A DNA stretch of 64,000 nt from a bacterium D16-50. GTDB taxonomy: Bacteria; Bacillota; Clostridia; Lachnospirales; Lachnospiraceae. The notes beneath the pieces were generated by a model, which saw only the letters and a list, made by a program, of their open reading frames with translations, made no database searches and was not told the DNA's origin. Shown here piece by piece: positions 1 through 9,093 of this stretch (positions are counted from its first letter, which is position 1; every line of letters begins with the position of its first letter). The position numbers and the translations under genes are program-made. The DNA is taken from positions 1 through 64,000 of the forward strand of contig RAZA01000026.1 in assembly GCA_003612485.1 (NCBI GenBank), read 5' to 3'.

Positions 1-621
1 CAGACGGACAAACGGCGGCAGGACTGCTACATATGCGGCAGCTACAAGAAGCGCACGGCAGACTGTACGGCGCACTTTATCCGCACCGACCTGTTGACCG
101 AGGGAGTGACCGAGAACCTACGGAAAGTCACCAGCTACGCCGCCAGGCACGAAGCCCGGTTTATGAAGCTGTTGACCGAGCAGACCGAGGACGGGAGCAA
201 ACGCCGGAACGCCGCCAAGAAGAAAGAGCTGGAAGCGGCAGAAAAAAGGATTGCGGAACTCTCCGCTATCTTCAAGCGGCTGTATGAGGACAGCGTGACC
301 GGGCGCATATCGGACGAGCGTTTCACGGAATTGTCGGCAGACTACGAAGCCGAGCAAAAGGAACTGAAAGAGAAAGCGGCCGCCTTACAGAGCGAGCTTT
401 CTAAGACGCTGGAAGCCACGGCAAACGCTGAAAAGTTTATGAAAGTGGTACGCAAGTACACCAGCTTTGAGGAACTCACCCCTACCCTGTTACGGGAGTT
501 TGTGGAGAAAATCGTAATCCACGAATCGGAAGCCCTTGACGGGAAACGCCGGGGGAAGCTCCGCAGACAGGAAATCGAAATCTATTACTCTTTTGTCGGC
601 AAGGTAGAATTGCCCGACTAA
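1..621 (+). CDS. Large serine recombinase, 3' part only (TnpX/Tn1549-like, DUF4368 tail)
   Basis: The reading frame is open from the first base, so the catalytic N-terminus lies outside the window. What is visible is a zinc-ribbon piece (CYICGSYKKRTADC, residues 9-22 of the fragment), a long charged coiled coil, and a C-terminal block (TPTLLREFVEKIVIHE) typical of DUF4368 in Tn4451/Tn1549-type recombinases. Such enzymes cut and join element ends through a serine-DNA intermediate. The gene ends about 80 bp before a disrupted maff2 reading frame, the usual place for the integrase of an inserted element. Family assignment is firm; which element it serves is inference. Confidence 0.85.
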   Translation, partial: QTDKRRQDCYICGSYKKRTADCTAHFIRTDLLTEGVTENLRKVTSYAARHEARFMKLLTEQTEDGSKRRNAAKKKELEAAEKRIAELSAIFKRLYEDSVTGRISDERFTELSADYEAEQKELKEKAAALQSELSKTLEATANAEKFMKVVRKYTSFEELTPTLLREFVEKIVIHESEALDGKRRGKLRRQEIEIYYSFVGKVELPD

Positions 622-689
622 AGCCCGACCCGTCCGGCAGTCAGCCGGACAGGGAACGGCAAAATTTTTTACACTTCTTTTACTTCTTT

Positions 690-712
690 ATCTCACATGA
701 GCAAAGAGCCAG
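690..712 (+). other. Putative right attachment junction of the element inserted in maff2
   Basis: Homology to the Maff2 protein begins at the GCA codon at 701, right after a GA dinucleotide at 699-700. Upstream of it the maff2 frame reads a stop (TGA at 698-700). TnpX-type recombinases are known to recombine at a GA core. The junction is therefore placed here. The exact crossover base is inferred, since the left end is outside the window. Confidence 0.55.
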
Positions 713-796
713 GGAATTAAGCAACTTATGAGTGGAGGGGGTATTATCATTGTGGCTCAGACGGTGATTCCACAGCTTTCCAGCCTGTTTTCATAA
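701..796 (+). pseudogene. maff2: maff2, 3' fragment left after element insertion
   Basis: The frame from 701 to the TAA at 794-796 reads AKSQGIKQLMSGGG and then VAQTVIPQLSSLFS. This matches the C-terminal half of the small Maff2 membrane protein that normally lies just before trbL in Tn1549-type ICEs. The N-terminal half is missing, and a serine recombinase gene stands in its place, so the gene was split by integration. An internal ATG at 728 lies in frame but would give only 22 residues. The fragment ends 5 bp before the next gene, as maff2 does in intact operons. Identification is from recall of the family pattern. Confidence 0.7.
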
Positions 797-801
797 GATA
801 A

Positions 802-1674
802 ATGGGCAGCATCATAGACAAAATCACTGAATTTATAAAGGAGATGCTGCAGGGATGGGTGCTTGACAACCTCGGCACGATGTTCACGGACGTGAATACG
901 AAAGTGGGCGAGATTGCCGGGGAAGTCGGGCAGACACCCAGCGCATGGAATGGAAGCATATTTTCCATGATCCGGAATCTTTCAGAGAATGTCATGATTC
1001 CCATAGCGGGGCTTATCATCAGCGCAATCTTATGTTATGAGCTGATTACGATGGCGATGGACAAAAACAACATGCACGAGGTAGGGAGCGAGTTCTTTTT
1101 CCGCTACCTCGTGAAAGCGTGTATCGCAGTGATGCTCCTCAGCAAGACCTTTGACATCACAATGGCGATTTTTGATGTGGGGAACCATATCGTGACAAAA
1201 GCGGCGGGCGTCATATCAGGCTCTGCGAGCATTGATGTGACGGCCACGCTGACAAATATGTTCAACAGCCAGATTTCCACTATGGGCATTGGCGAACTGA
1301 TCGGGCTTGGGATAGAAACCATGATTGTCAGCCTATGTATGAAGATCATGTCCGTCCTCATCACCGTCGTTCTATACGGGCGCATGATAGAGATATACCT
1401 TTATATTTCAGTGGCCCCGGTTCCGTTTGCTACACTGAGCAACCGGGAATGGGGCAGCATCGGCAGCAACTACATCAAGGGGCTTTGCGCCCTGGCATTT
1501 CAGGGCTTCTTTATTATGGTCTGTGTCGGTATTTATTCGGTGCTTGTTGCCAGTGTTGCTGTGGCAGGCAATCTGCACACGGCGCTCTGGTCGGTTGCGG
1601 CATACACGGTTATCCTGTGCTTCAGCTTATTTAAGACAGGCTCCCTTGCGAAAAGCGTCCTGAATGCCCATTAG
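802..1674 (+). CDS. TrbL/VirB6-like conjugation channel membrane protein
   Basis: A 290-residue protein with several hydrophobic spans (around residues 60-80, 100-120, 150-195 and 225-285), including VMIPIAGLIISAILCYELI and MKIMSVLITVVLYGRMIEIYLYI. Size and position between maff2 and prgI fit the TrbL/VirB6-like polytopic component of Tn1549-type type IV secretion, which forms part of the inner-membrane pore. The N-terminus (IDKITEFIKEMLQGWVLDNL) is amphipathic, as in this family. No strong ribosome binding site precedes the ATG; translation was probably coupled to the end of maff2, 5 bp upstream, which the insertion has now cut off from its original start. Confidence 0.85.
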   Translation: MGSIIDKITEFIKEMLQGWVLDNLGTMFTDVNTKVGEIAGEVGQTPSAWNGSIFSMIRNLSENVMIPIAGLIISAILCYELITMAMDKNNMHEVGSEFFFRYLVKACIAVMLLSKTFDITMAIFDVGNHIVTKAAGVISGSASIDVTATLTNMFNSQISTMGIGELIGLGIETMIVSLCMKIMSVLITVVLYGRMIEIYLYISVAPVPFATLSNREWGSIGSNYIKGLCALAFQGFFIMVCVGIYSVLVASVAVAGNLHTALWSVAAYTVILCFSLFKTGSLAKSVLNAH

Positions 1675-1741
1675 ACAGGCAGCAATCTTATATCATCATC
1701 AGGAAGGAGGGAATGCCGGAATGTAAAAAAATCCGGTCAGA

Positions 1742-2173
1742 ATGCTTATGGCAATATCAGTCGCAGTGCCGAAAAACTTAAGCGGCATCAAAACAAAAGT
1801 GGCGCTGAACCTTACCAAACGCCAGCTTATCTGTTTTGGGGGCGCCGCCGTGACGGGGATACCTTTTTACCTTGTGACAAAGGGGATATTAGGCACACAG
1901 GTATCAGCGCTCATCATGGTAGCCCTCATGCTGCCATTCTTTTTTCTGGCAATGTATGAAAAAGACGGTTTCCCGGCGGAGAAGGTTCTGTACTTCATGG
2001 TACGGCAGAAACTGCTCACGCCGGGGATTCGTCCTTATAAATCGGAAAACCTCTACAAGCAGTTGGAGGAAAGGGAAAAATTAAAGAGGGAGGTGCGTTA
2101 TCTTGAAGAAAAAGCCGCAGGCAGTACCGCAGGGCAGGCAGAAAAAAGCTGCCAGACCCAAAGCGGGGCTTAG
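1742..2173 (+). CDS. PrgI-family conjugation protein
   Basis: A 143-residue protein with the family hallmark near the N-terminus (VPKNLSGIKTKVALNLTKRQ) followed by two close membrane spans (residues 32-50 and 54-72). PrgI proteins are VirB3-like inner-membrane partners of the VirB4 ATPase; the gene directly precedes virB4 here and overlaps it by 71 bp in another frame. The start may be ATG 1742 or ATG 1748. An AGGAAGGAGG run lies about 35 bp upstream, next to a short ATG-TAA, so initiation may be coupled. The C-terminal tail is charged and probably cytoplasmic. Confidence 0.85.
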   Translation: MLMAISVAVPKNLSGIKTKVALNLTKRQLICFGGAAVTGIPFYLVTKGILGTQVSALIMVALMLPFFFLAMYEKDGFPAEKVLYFMVRQKLLTPGIRPYKSENLYKQLEEREKLKREVRYLEEKAAGSTAGQAEKSCQTQSGA

Positions 2174-4589
2174 CTTTTCGGAAAAGAAACGGTTAAGGGA
2201 GCTTAGAAGCACCCTTGCCGGGAATGACAAAAAAGCGGAGATACCGGACACGGCGCAGAAAACAATCACATTTAGGAAAATGTACCGTGACGGCATCTGC
2301 CAGGTATCTTCCGGTCATTATACAAAAATGGTCGAGTTCTTTGACATCAACTATGACCTTTTGGAGATAGAGGATCAGGGGGAGATTTTAGAGCAGTACA
2401 GCAGGCTCATCAATTACTTTGACCCGTCCATACGGTTTGAGCTGTTTTTGTTCAACAGGCAGGTCAACGAACAGACTTTGATAGACCAGTTTGACATACC
2501 ACTGCAGGGCGATGAATTTGACGATATCCGTGAGGAATATACGGAAATGTTAAAGAAACAGGCGGCAAAGGGGAACAACGGCATCATCAAGTCGAAATAC
2601 CTTATCTTTGGTATTGAGTGCAAAGGATATAAGGAGGCAAAAGCGAAGCTGGCCAGCATAGAAGCTGACGTGATCAAGAATTTCCTCAACCTCGGCACCA
2701 ATGCCAGAAGGCTTGACGGGAAGGAACGCCTGCGTATCCTGCATGAGTATTTCAACCAGGACACAATGGAGCCTTTCCGTTTTTCGTTCAAGGAATTATC
2801 GGAATCCGGAAAGAGCGTAAAGGACTACATAGCGCCGCCGGGATTCGATTTCCGCTATCCGAGCCGCTTCAAGTCGGGGAAAATGTACGGGAGCGTTCAC
2901 TATCTTGACATCATAGCGCCGAGGTTCAATGACGAGCTGTTAAAAAAACTCCTTGACATTGATGATAACCTTACAATCACACTCCATATGCAGACGATGG
3001 ACCCGGTAAAGGCAATCAAAATGTTGAAGGGCGCACTCACCAATATCCAGAAAATGAAGATTGAGGAACAGAAGAAGGCAGTCCGCTCCGGCTATGACAT
3101 GGACATTCTGCCTACCGACATCATCACTTATGAAAAAGACACTTTGGAGCTGCTTGACGATCTGAACACCAGCAACCAGAAGATTATCAAGATGACATTC
3201 CTCATTACCTGTTTTGGCAGGAGCAAGCGGGCGCTGGAGAATATCACGCAGAGGGTGTCCGGCATTATCCAGCAGGCGAACTGCAACCTCCGGTGTATGC
3301 AGTACCTGCAGGAGCAGGGGCTTATGGCGAGTGCGCCCATCGGGTGCAATGATACGGGGATTGAGAGGGTGCTTACCACAAAGAGTACGGCAATCCTGGT
3401 GCCTTTCTGCACACAGGAGCTTTTCATGCCCTCCCCGGCGATCTATTACGGCCTGAACGCACTTTCCAACAACATGATCATGGCGGACAGGAAAAAATTA
3501 AGGACACCAAACGGAGTAATCCTCGGCACACCTGGTTCCGGGAAATCTTTTTCCGCAAAGAGGGAAATTTTATCCTGCTTCCTTATGACGGGGGATGATG
3601 TGATCGTCTGTGACCCGGAAGGGGAATATTTTGCGCTTGTAGGCGCACTCAACGGGCAGGTGGTAAAACTTGCCACCACTTCAAAGGACTACTTAAACCC
3701 GATGGACATTCAGCTTTCCCATAAAAACGACAGGGAAGCATTAAAGCTGAAATCCGACTTTATCATTACGCTGTGCGATCTGATAGCGGGAGGGAAGAAC
3801 GGCCTTGAAAATGACGAAAAGGGCATTATTGACACCTGCATCAAGCATATCTATGACAGGTATTTCAAAGAACCGAAGCCGGAAAATATGCCGCTTCTGG
3901 AGGACTTGTATAATGCGCTGCTCAAGTATGAGCCGAAGGACGTTGCGCCGGAGATGCAGAAAGAAGCAAAGCAGAAAGCGGTACGGATTGCAAACAGCCT
4001 TGTGCTGTATGTGCATGGTTCGCAGAATTATTTCAACCACCGTACAAACGTGGATTCTCAGAACCGTATCATGTGTTTTGACATCAGGGATTTAGGCAAC
4101 CAGTTAAAAGAGCTTGGTATGCTGATCGTGCAGGATGCGGTCTGGAACAGGGTGTCGCAGAACCGGGAGAGGAAGATTGCCACAAGGTACTACTGTGATG
4201 AGTTCCATCTGCTTTTGAAAGAACGGCAGACAGCGGTTTACTCGGTGGAAATCTGGAAAAGGTTCCGGAAATGGGGCGGAATCCCCACAGGGCTGACGCA
4301 GAATGTAGGCGATTTTTTGAGATCGGAGGAGATCGAGGGGATTCTTGGCAACTCCGATTTTGTCTATCTGCTGAACCAGAACGCAAAGGATCAGGCGATA
4401 CTTGCCGATAAGTTAGGGCTGTCGGAAAAGCAGCTTGCCCATGTGACCAATTCCGAGCCGGGAAGCGGGCTTATCCTGTTTGACAACGTGGTTATCCCGT
4501 TTGTGGATAAGTACCCGGCAGATACAAAAACTTTTGCGATCATGAACACAAGGCCGGGGGAATCCCAGCAGAGGGAGGAAGATAATTGA
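2103..4589 (+). CDS. virB4: VirB4/TraE-like type IV secretion ATPase
   Basis: An 828-residue motor of the conjugative channel that energises substrate transfer and pilus or channel assembly at the inner membrane. Walker A (GTPGSGKS) is near residue 475 and Walker B (YYCDEFH) near residue 697; the N-terminal half is the VirB4 CagE/TrbE-like region. The TTG start at 2103 follows GGGAGGTG with 8 bp spacing and gives the expected basic N-terminus (KKKPQAVPQ). Length matches the family. The gene overlaps prgI upstream, and its stop overlaps the TTG of the radical-SAM gene downstream, so the three are translationally coupled. Confidence 0.95.
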   Translation: MKKKPQAVPQGRQKKAARPKAGLSFSEKKRLRELRSTLAGNDKKAEIPDTAQKTITFRKMYRDGICQVSSGHYTKMVEFFDINYDLLEIEDQGEILEQYSRLINYFDPSIRFELFLFNRQVNEQTLIDQFDIPLQGDEFDDIREEYTEMLKKQAAKGNNGIIKSKYLIFGIECKGYKEAKAKLASIEADVIKNFLNLGTNARRLDGKERLRILHEYFNQDTMEPFRFSFKELSESGKSVKDYIAPPGFDFRYPSRFKSGKMYGSVHYLDIIAPRFNDELLKKLLDIDDNLTITLHMQTMDPVKAIKMLKGALTNIQKMKIEEQKKAVRSGYDMDILPTDIITYEKDTLELLDDLNTSNQKIIKMTFLITCFGRSKRALENITQRVSGIIQQANCNLRCMQYLQEQGLMASAPIGCNDTGIERVLTTKSTAILVPFCTQELFMPSPAIYYGLNALSNNMIMADRKKLRTPNGVILGTPGSGKSFSAKREILSCFLMTGDDVIVCDPEGEYFALVGALNGQVVKLATTSKDYLNPMDIQLSHKNDREALKLKSDFIITLCDLIAGGKNGLENDEKGIIDTCIKHIYDRYFKEPKPENMPLLEDLYNALLKYEPKDVAPEMQKEAKQKAVRIANSLVLYVHGSQNYFNHRTNVDSQNRIMCFDIRDLGNQLKELGMLIVQDAVWNRVSQNRERKIATRYYCDEFHLLLKERQTAVYSVEIWKRFRKWGGIPTGLTQNVGDFLRSEEIEGILGNSDFVYLLNQNAKDQAILADKLGLSEKQLAHVTNSEPGSGLILFDNVVIPFVDKYPADTKTFAIMNTRPGESQQREEDN

Positions 4590-5506
4590 AAATCGGGCTG
4601 ATTGACGTGGACGGACACCGTTTCCCCAACCTCTGCCTGATGAAGCTGTCAGCCTACCATAAGGCTAGAGGGGATATGGTGGAATGGTATGACGGTGGAA
4701 AGTGCTATGACCTTGTTTATATGAGCAGGGTATTCACGGACACTTATTCAAAAGATTACAAAGGGAGCATAAAGGCCTGCCACGTCATAAAGGGCGGCAC
4801 AGGGTACGGCCTTGACAATAAGCTGCCGGACGCTGTGGAGCATACACACCCGGACTATGGGCTGTACCCGCAGTTTGCGGGAACAGCCTACGGTTTCCTT
4901 TCCAGAGGATGCCCCCGTGGATGCGGATTCTGCATTGTCGGGGATAAGGAGGGGAGAAAGACAGTGGCGGCGGCTGACCTGTCCGAATTTTGGGGCGGGG
5001 AAAAGGAGATCAAGCTCCTTGACGCAAACATTTTAGCCTGTCCGGATTGGGAAAGGCTTTTAGGGCAGCTTGCAGACAGCGGCGCATACGTTGACTTCAC
5101 ACAGGGGCTTGACGTGCGGCTGATCACACCGGAAAAGGTGGAGGCATTAAACAGAATCAAAACAAAAATGCTGCATTTTGCGTGGGATAACCCGGAAGAT
5201 GACCTGACACCGTATTTTCAGAAATTTTCAGGACTTACAACAGTAAAGGATAAGCGGAAAAGGCGTGTCTATGTGCTTACCAACTATGGAAGCACCCATG
5301 AGCAGGATTTGCACCGCATTTATACCCTGCGTGATATGGGGTATGACCCGTATGTGATGGTATATGAAAAGCCAACAGCACCGGAGGAAACACGGAGGAT
5401 GCAGAGGTGGGTAAACAATAAGCGGCTGTTTTATTCTGTAAAGGATTTTAAGGATTACAATCCCGGCAAGTACCAAAAACAGAAAGGAGCAGGCATTGGG
5501 CAGTAA
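4586..5506 (+). CDS. Radical SAM protein coupled to virB4
   Basis: A 306-residue protein with a CxxxCxxC iron-sulfur motif (CPRGCGFC, Cys-109, -113 and -116), the signature of radical S-adenosylmethionine enzymes. The first 60 residues (IGLIDVDGHRFPNLCLMKLS) resemble the Rossmann-like or B12-binding-like leader found in MiaB/BchE-type members. The fold continues with LLDANILACPDW and VDFTQGLDVRLIT, typical barrel strands. Substrate is not recognisable. The TTG start overlaps the virB4 stop and follows GAGGGAGG, so it is made together with the ATPase; the hydrolase gene follows after 23 bp. A redox enzyme inside a transfer operon is unusual, and no role in transfer is established. Confidence 0.8.
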   Translation: MKIGLIDVDGHRFPNLCLMKLSAYHKARGDMVEWYDGGKCYDLVYMSRVFTDTYSKDYKGSIKACHVIKGGTGYGLDNKLPDAVEHTHPDYGLYPQFAGTAYGFLSRGCPRGCGFCIVGDKEGRKTVAAADLSEFWGGEKEIKLLDANILACPDWERLLGQLADSGAYVDFTQGLDVRLITPEKVEALNRIKTKMLHFAWDNPEDDLTPYFQKFSGLTTVKDKRKRRVYVLTNYGSTHEQDLHRIYTLRDMGYDPYVMVYEKPTAPEETRRMQRWVNNKRLFYSVKDFKDYNPGKYQKQKGAGIGQ

Positions 5507-5529
5507 ATAAACATGGCGGAGGAATTTTA

Positions 5530-8301
5530 ATGGCAGAAAAGACGAAAAAGCAACCGGCTGAATTTGCGAAGGATAAAAATACTTTTGCGGGCGGCGGTTC
5601 CACAAAAAGGGATGCCGCCGCTCCAAAAGCAAAGCAGAGGCACTCCGGCGCACACCAGCCGAGAGCTGCGGACATTACTTCTGGACATCATGTCCAGAAG
5701 CAGGAACAGCCGAAAACTTCTGGACACAATGTCCAGAAGCCGGAGAACAGGCCGGAACAGGAAAGTTTTTTTGATGGCCGGGATAGTTTTCAGGCCGGGG
5801 CAGGGAAAACAGAAAGGCCGAAAGCAAAGTCGGGGCAGAAAAAACGCAGACAGCCGGGGCAGTTCCAAAAGGAAAACAGTTTTACGGAAAATATGGAAAA
5901 GCAGGAAAGCGGCGATGCGGAAAGCAAAGCGCAGGGCGGTTTTTCTAAAGAGCAGAATACCTTTACAGATGAGGGAGGAGGGGAGCAGGCCGGAGGAACG
6001 GATTTTAAGGACGATTACCGCCGCAAAGATACCTACCACCAGAGCGAAAAAAAGGGCAGATACCGCAGGCGGGAGCGCCAGGACAGGGAACGGATTAAAA
6101 AATCTGACTTTGAGCGTGACTTCCAGACGAAAGATGCTACGTTTTCAAAGGATGATACTTTTACGGAGGGTGCAGAACCGGAGAGCCAAGGCAGCAAGAA
6201 GTCTGACAGGCTTCAAAGGAAAGCGGAGAAGGCCGGGAAAAAGACCGAAGCCGCAAGGAAGAAGCTCCCAAAGAAAAAGGAATATTCTTTAGAGCGTGTC
6301 TTTGATGAAAAAACGGGCAGGGCAAAATATGTGCTGACCGCAGTGGTGAAGGAAAAGCCTTTCAAGCAGGACAATCCAGTAAAAAGGATGGCAGGCAGAG
6401 CCGGGTCGGAGTTTACGAACTTCGCACACGGCAAGGTTGCCGAAACGGAAAAGGAAAATTCCGGCGTGGAGGGCGCACATAAGACGGAGCAGAAAGCAGA
6501 GGATGCCTACCGCTTTGTGAAGCGGCATTATAAGGGCAGGGAGCAGAGGCGGCGTGAGAAAGTGGCGAAGCTGGAGAAAAAGCAGTTCAAAAAGGAAGTC
6601 AATTTCCGCTACCAGAAGTTTCTGGAAGAAAACCCGGAAATGCAGGAAAAGACCTTAAAGAAACAGCTCCAGAAAAGATTGCAGAAACAGCGCATCAAAC
6701 GTGAGTATGCAAAGGCAGTACGGACGGGGCAGGCGGCGAAGAACACAAAGGAGGCGGCTGTGAAAACCGCCAATTTCACCACGACGGTTGCGAAGAAATT
6801 GCAGGAGATGGCGGCAAAACACGCCTCTCTCCTTGTAACGGTTGGGGCTTGTGCGCTCCTGCTCATCATGATCATGACTTCCGTATCGTCCTGCGGGGCA
6901 ATGTTCTCGAACGGCATGAGTACCACGCTGGCAGGGAGCTATATGAGCGTTCCGGCAGAGATTGACGCAGCGGATCTGGCTTTTTCAGAGCTTGAAATGG
7001 AGCTGCAGAAAGAGATTGATTCCATAGAAACGGATTACCCGGACTATGACGAATACCGCTACAACCTGGATGCAATCGGCCATGACCCGTTTGCGCTCAT
7101 CAGCTACCTTTCCGCAGTCCATACGGAATTTATGGCGGCGGACGTGCAGGGTGAAGTCGAGAGCCTTTTTGACGAGATGTATGAGCTGACCTTAAATCCG
7201 GTGACGGAAACAAGGACAAGGACAGTGACCAAAACAGGCACACGCCCTGTGACAGACCCGGTAACGGGGGAAGAAACAGGGGAAGAGGAAGAATATGAGT
7301 ACGAGGAGGAAGAAGAATATACCGTAACCATACTGGAAGTCACGCTGACCGCAAAAGACTTAAATCTGATCGCTGCCGGGCATATGAACAGCGAGCAGAA
7401 AGAGATTTATGCGCTTTATAATGAAACGCATGGCCTGACACAGCAGTTTTACACACCGCTAAATTTATACTGGTACAATTATGTGAGCAGTTATTATGGC
7501 TACCGTATCAATCCGGTAACAGGGGCGGAGCAGTTCCACCGGGGCGTTGACATTGCGGTGCCGACAGGAACAGATGTCCTTGCGGCGATGGACGGCACAG
7601 TGACTACAGCCGCCTATGACAGTTATTACGGGAATTATATCGTGATTGAGGACAGCAACGGTTACTGTACCAAGTATGCCCATATGGACACGTTAAGCGT
7701 CAGTGCGGGGCAGGCCGTGAAACACGGGGATTCCATAGGAACAACAGGAAACACGGGGAGCAGCACCGGAAGCCACCTGCATATCGAATGTCTGTACAAC
7801 GGGGAGTATTATAACCCGTTATTTTATTTTGAGGCAGGGGAAGGAACGCTCTACGGGGAAGCCAATGCGCCGGGGAGCGGCGGGGGAAACGCCATACCGC
7901 CGGATTCCTATGATGATGCGGCAGTTCAGGCGCTCATGGAAGAAGCCGCCAAATATTTAGGCTACCCGTATGTATGGGGCGGCAGTTCACCGTCTACCAG
8001 TTTTGACTGTTCCGGATTTGTCTGCTGGGTATATACCAACAGCGGGGTGCATAACCTGCCACGGACTACGGCACAGGGAATCTATGACCAGTGCGCCCCG
8101 GTTTCGGCGGCAGACGCAAAGGCGGGGGATATTATCTTTTTCACGGGCACTTACAATTCGGCGGGGCCTGTGAGCCATGTGGGGATTTACTGCGGTAACG
8201 GAACCATGATCCACTGCGGCAATCCGATCAGCTACGCAAACATAAATTCTTCCTACTGGCAGAGCCATTTTTATAGTTTTGGCAGGTTATCAGGAAATTA
8301 A
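5530..8301 (+). CDS. M23 peptidase plus NlpC/P60 cell-wall hydrolase of the transfer operon (CD1107-like)
   Basis: A 923-residue bifunctional hydrolase expected to open peptidoglycan locally for the mating channel. Residues 1-300 are low-complexity, charged and probably disordered; they carry two TSGHxVQK peptides at 50 and 63. A membrane span lies at about 430-450. The M23 (LytM-like endopeptidase) domain follows, with FHRGVDIA near 670 and SHLHIE near 752. The C-terminal NlpC/P60 domain has the catalytic Cys in DCSGF (about 826) and His in SHVGIY (about 882). VirB1-like enzymes of this layout are standard in Tn1549-type ICEs. The long basic N-terminus, before the span, should face the cytoplasm. 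Confidence 0.93.
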   Translation: MAEKTKKQPAEFAKDKNTFAGGGSTKRDAAAPKAKQRHSGAHQPRAADITSGHHVQKQEQPKTSGHNVQKPENRPEQESFFDGRDSFQAGAGKTERPKAKSGQKKRRQPGQFQKENSFTENMEKQESGDAESKAQGGFSKEQNTFTDEGGGEQAGGTDFKDDYRRKDTYHQSEKKGRYRRRERQDRERIKKSDFERDFQTKDATFSKDDTFTEGAEPESQGSKKSDRLQRKAEKAGKKTEAARKKLPKKKEYSLERVFDEKTGRAKYVLTAVVKEKPFKQDNPVKRMAGRAGSEFTNFAHGKVAETEKENSGVEGAHKTEQKAEDAYRFVKRHYKGREQRRREKVAKLEKKQFKKEVNFRYQKFLEENPEMQEKTLKKQLQKRLQKQRIKREYAKAVRTGQAAKNTKEAAVKTANFTTTVAKKLQEMAAKHASLLVTVGACALLLIMIMTSVSSCGAMFSNGMSTTLAGSYMSVPAEIDAADLAFSELEMELQKEIDSIETDYPDYDEYRYNLDAIGHDPFALISYLSAVHTEFMAADVQGEVESLFDEMYELTLNPVTETRTRTVTKTGTRPVTDPVTGEETGEEEEYEYEEEEEYTVTILEVTLTAKDLNLIAAGHMNSEQKEIYALYNETHGLTQQFYTPLNLYWYNYVSSYYGYRINPVTGAEQFHRGVDIAVPTGTDVLAAMDGTVTTAAYDSYYGNYIVIEDSNGYCTKYAHMDTLSVSAGQAVKHGDSIGTTGNTGSSTGSHLHIECLYNGEYYNPLFYFEAGEGTLYGEANAPGSGGGNAIPPDSYDDAAVQALMEEAAKYLGYPYVWGGSSPSTSFDCSGFVCWVYTNSGVHNLPRTTAQGIYDQCAPVSAADAKAGDIIFFTGTYNSAGPVSHVGIYCGNGTMIHCGNPISYANINSSYWQSHFYSFGRLSGN
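5678..5700 (+). repeat. In-frame 23-bp palindrome, copy 1
   Basis: Perfect arms CTTCTGGACAT and ATGTCCAGAAG around one C. Read with the preceding A it encodes TSGHHVQK (residues 50-57 of the wall hydrolase) in a disordered stretch. Confidence 0.9.
5717..5739 (+). repeat. In-frame 23-bp palindrome, copy 2
   Basis: Ten-base arms around CAA, 16 bp after copy 1 and in the same reading frame. It encodes TSGHNVQK (residues 63-70). Confidence 0.88.
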
Positions 8302-8532
8302 ATCGTCTGGTGATAATTAAGTTAGACAACATGATAATAAAGTAAGACATTCTCATGAAAAAGAGTGACAATATCGGGATAAATACCATAGGCGGCAATG
8401 CCATAAATCAGAATATGGAATAGTCATACCGGTCAGCTTGGAGTGCGGAGCATTTCAGGCTTTTCTATTGTCTGATTATTTTATCACAAAGGCGCTTGTA
8501 ATGTAAGACTTTTTTATGAAAGGACAGGGGCG
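8302..8532. other. 231-bp gap, no gene seen
   Basis: AT-rich and without a convincing ORF. It contains two similar segments: AAAGTAAGACATT followed by CATGAAAA at about 8339-8359, and AATGTAAGACTTT followed by TATGAAAG at about 8500-8521. It also holds a segment at 8429-8446 (ACCGGTCAGCTTGGAGTG) that resembles one at 48564-48580. The gap may be the scar of a small lost insertion inside the operon. Confidence 0.4.
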
Positions 8533-8538
8533 GTGACT

Positions 8539-9093
8539 ATGCAGATACAATACCAGTTCCAAAAAAATGACGAATACCTTACGCCTGCCTACGCTGTGTA
8601 CCCAATTACTAAACGGCTACCTCCCGGTGCCACGGTATGGTGTCCTTTTGACAAGGAAGACAGCGCATTTGTTCAGGTGCTTTCTGCCTGCGGGTTTCAT
8701 GTCATATATGGGCATATCCAGACGGGGCAGGATTTTTTCAAGATAGACATGCCAGGCTGTGACTACATTATCAGCAACCCTCCATACAGCTTAAAGGGCA
8801 AAGTCATAAAACGCTTGTATGAGATTGGGAAGCCTTTTGCTATGCTTATCAATTTTCAGGGGATATTCGATTGCCAAGAGCGTTTCCAGATGTTTAAGCA
8901 TAACAAAGTGGAAATGCTCTGGCTTAACCCCAGAGTAAATTATATTGCCGGAAACGGTGAAGCCCTTCCAAGAGCGCCATTTCAGAGTGGTTATCTTTGC
9001 AGCGGCATATGCAAGAACCAACTGGAATTTGAATACCTCAACAAAGAAAATGAACAAGGAAGTGAGATGAAGGAGGAACAAAATGGAAGTTGA
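8539..9093 (+). CDS. NPPY-motif adenine methyltransferase-like protein
   Basis: A 184-residue protein with ISNPPYS near residue 75, the catalytic motif IV of N6-adenine methyltransferases. It starts with a YLTPAYAVYP block, as in phage-type Dam-like proteins that lack an obvious full SAM-binding N-terminal repeat. The family is often found in phages and ICEs, where methylation is thought to protect incoming DNA; whether this one is active is not clear from sequence. ATG 8539 follows GGGGCGG; an in-frame GTG at 8533 is an alternative. It overlaps the next gene by 11 bp. Confidence 0.65.
   Translation: MQIQYQFQKNDEYLTPAYAVYPITKRLPPGATVWCPFDKEDSAFVQVLSACGFHVIYGHIQTGQDFFKIDMPGCDYIISNPPYSLKGKVIKRLYEIGKPFAMLINFQGIFDCQERFQMFKHNKVEMLWLNPRVNYIAGNGEALPRAPFQSGYLCSGICKNQLEFEYLNKENEQGSEMKEEQNGS

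Noticed and set aside
33..287. 84-residue frame at the left edge starting MRQLQEAHGRLYGALYPHRP
   Set aside because: Out-of-frame shadow of the recombinase gene, which is open from base 1 with recognisable zinc-ribbon and DUF4368-type sequence.
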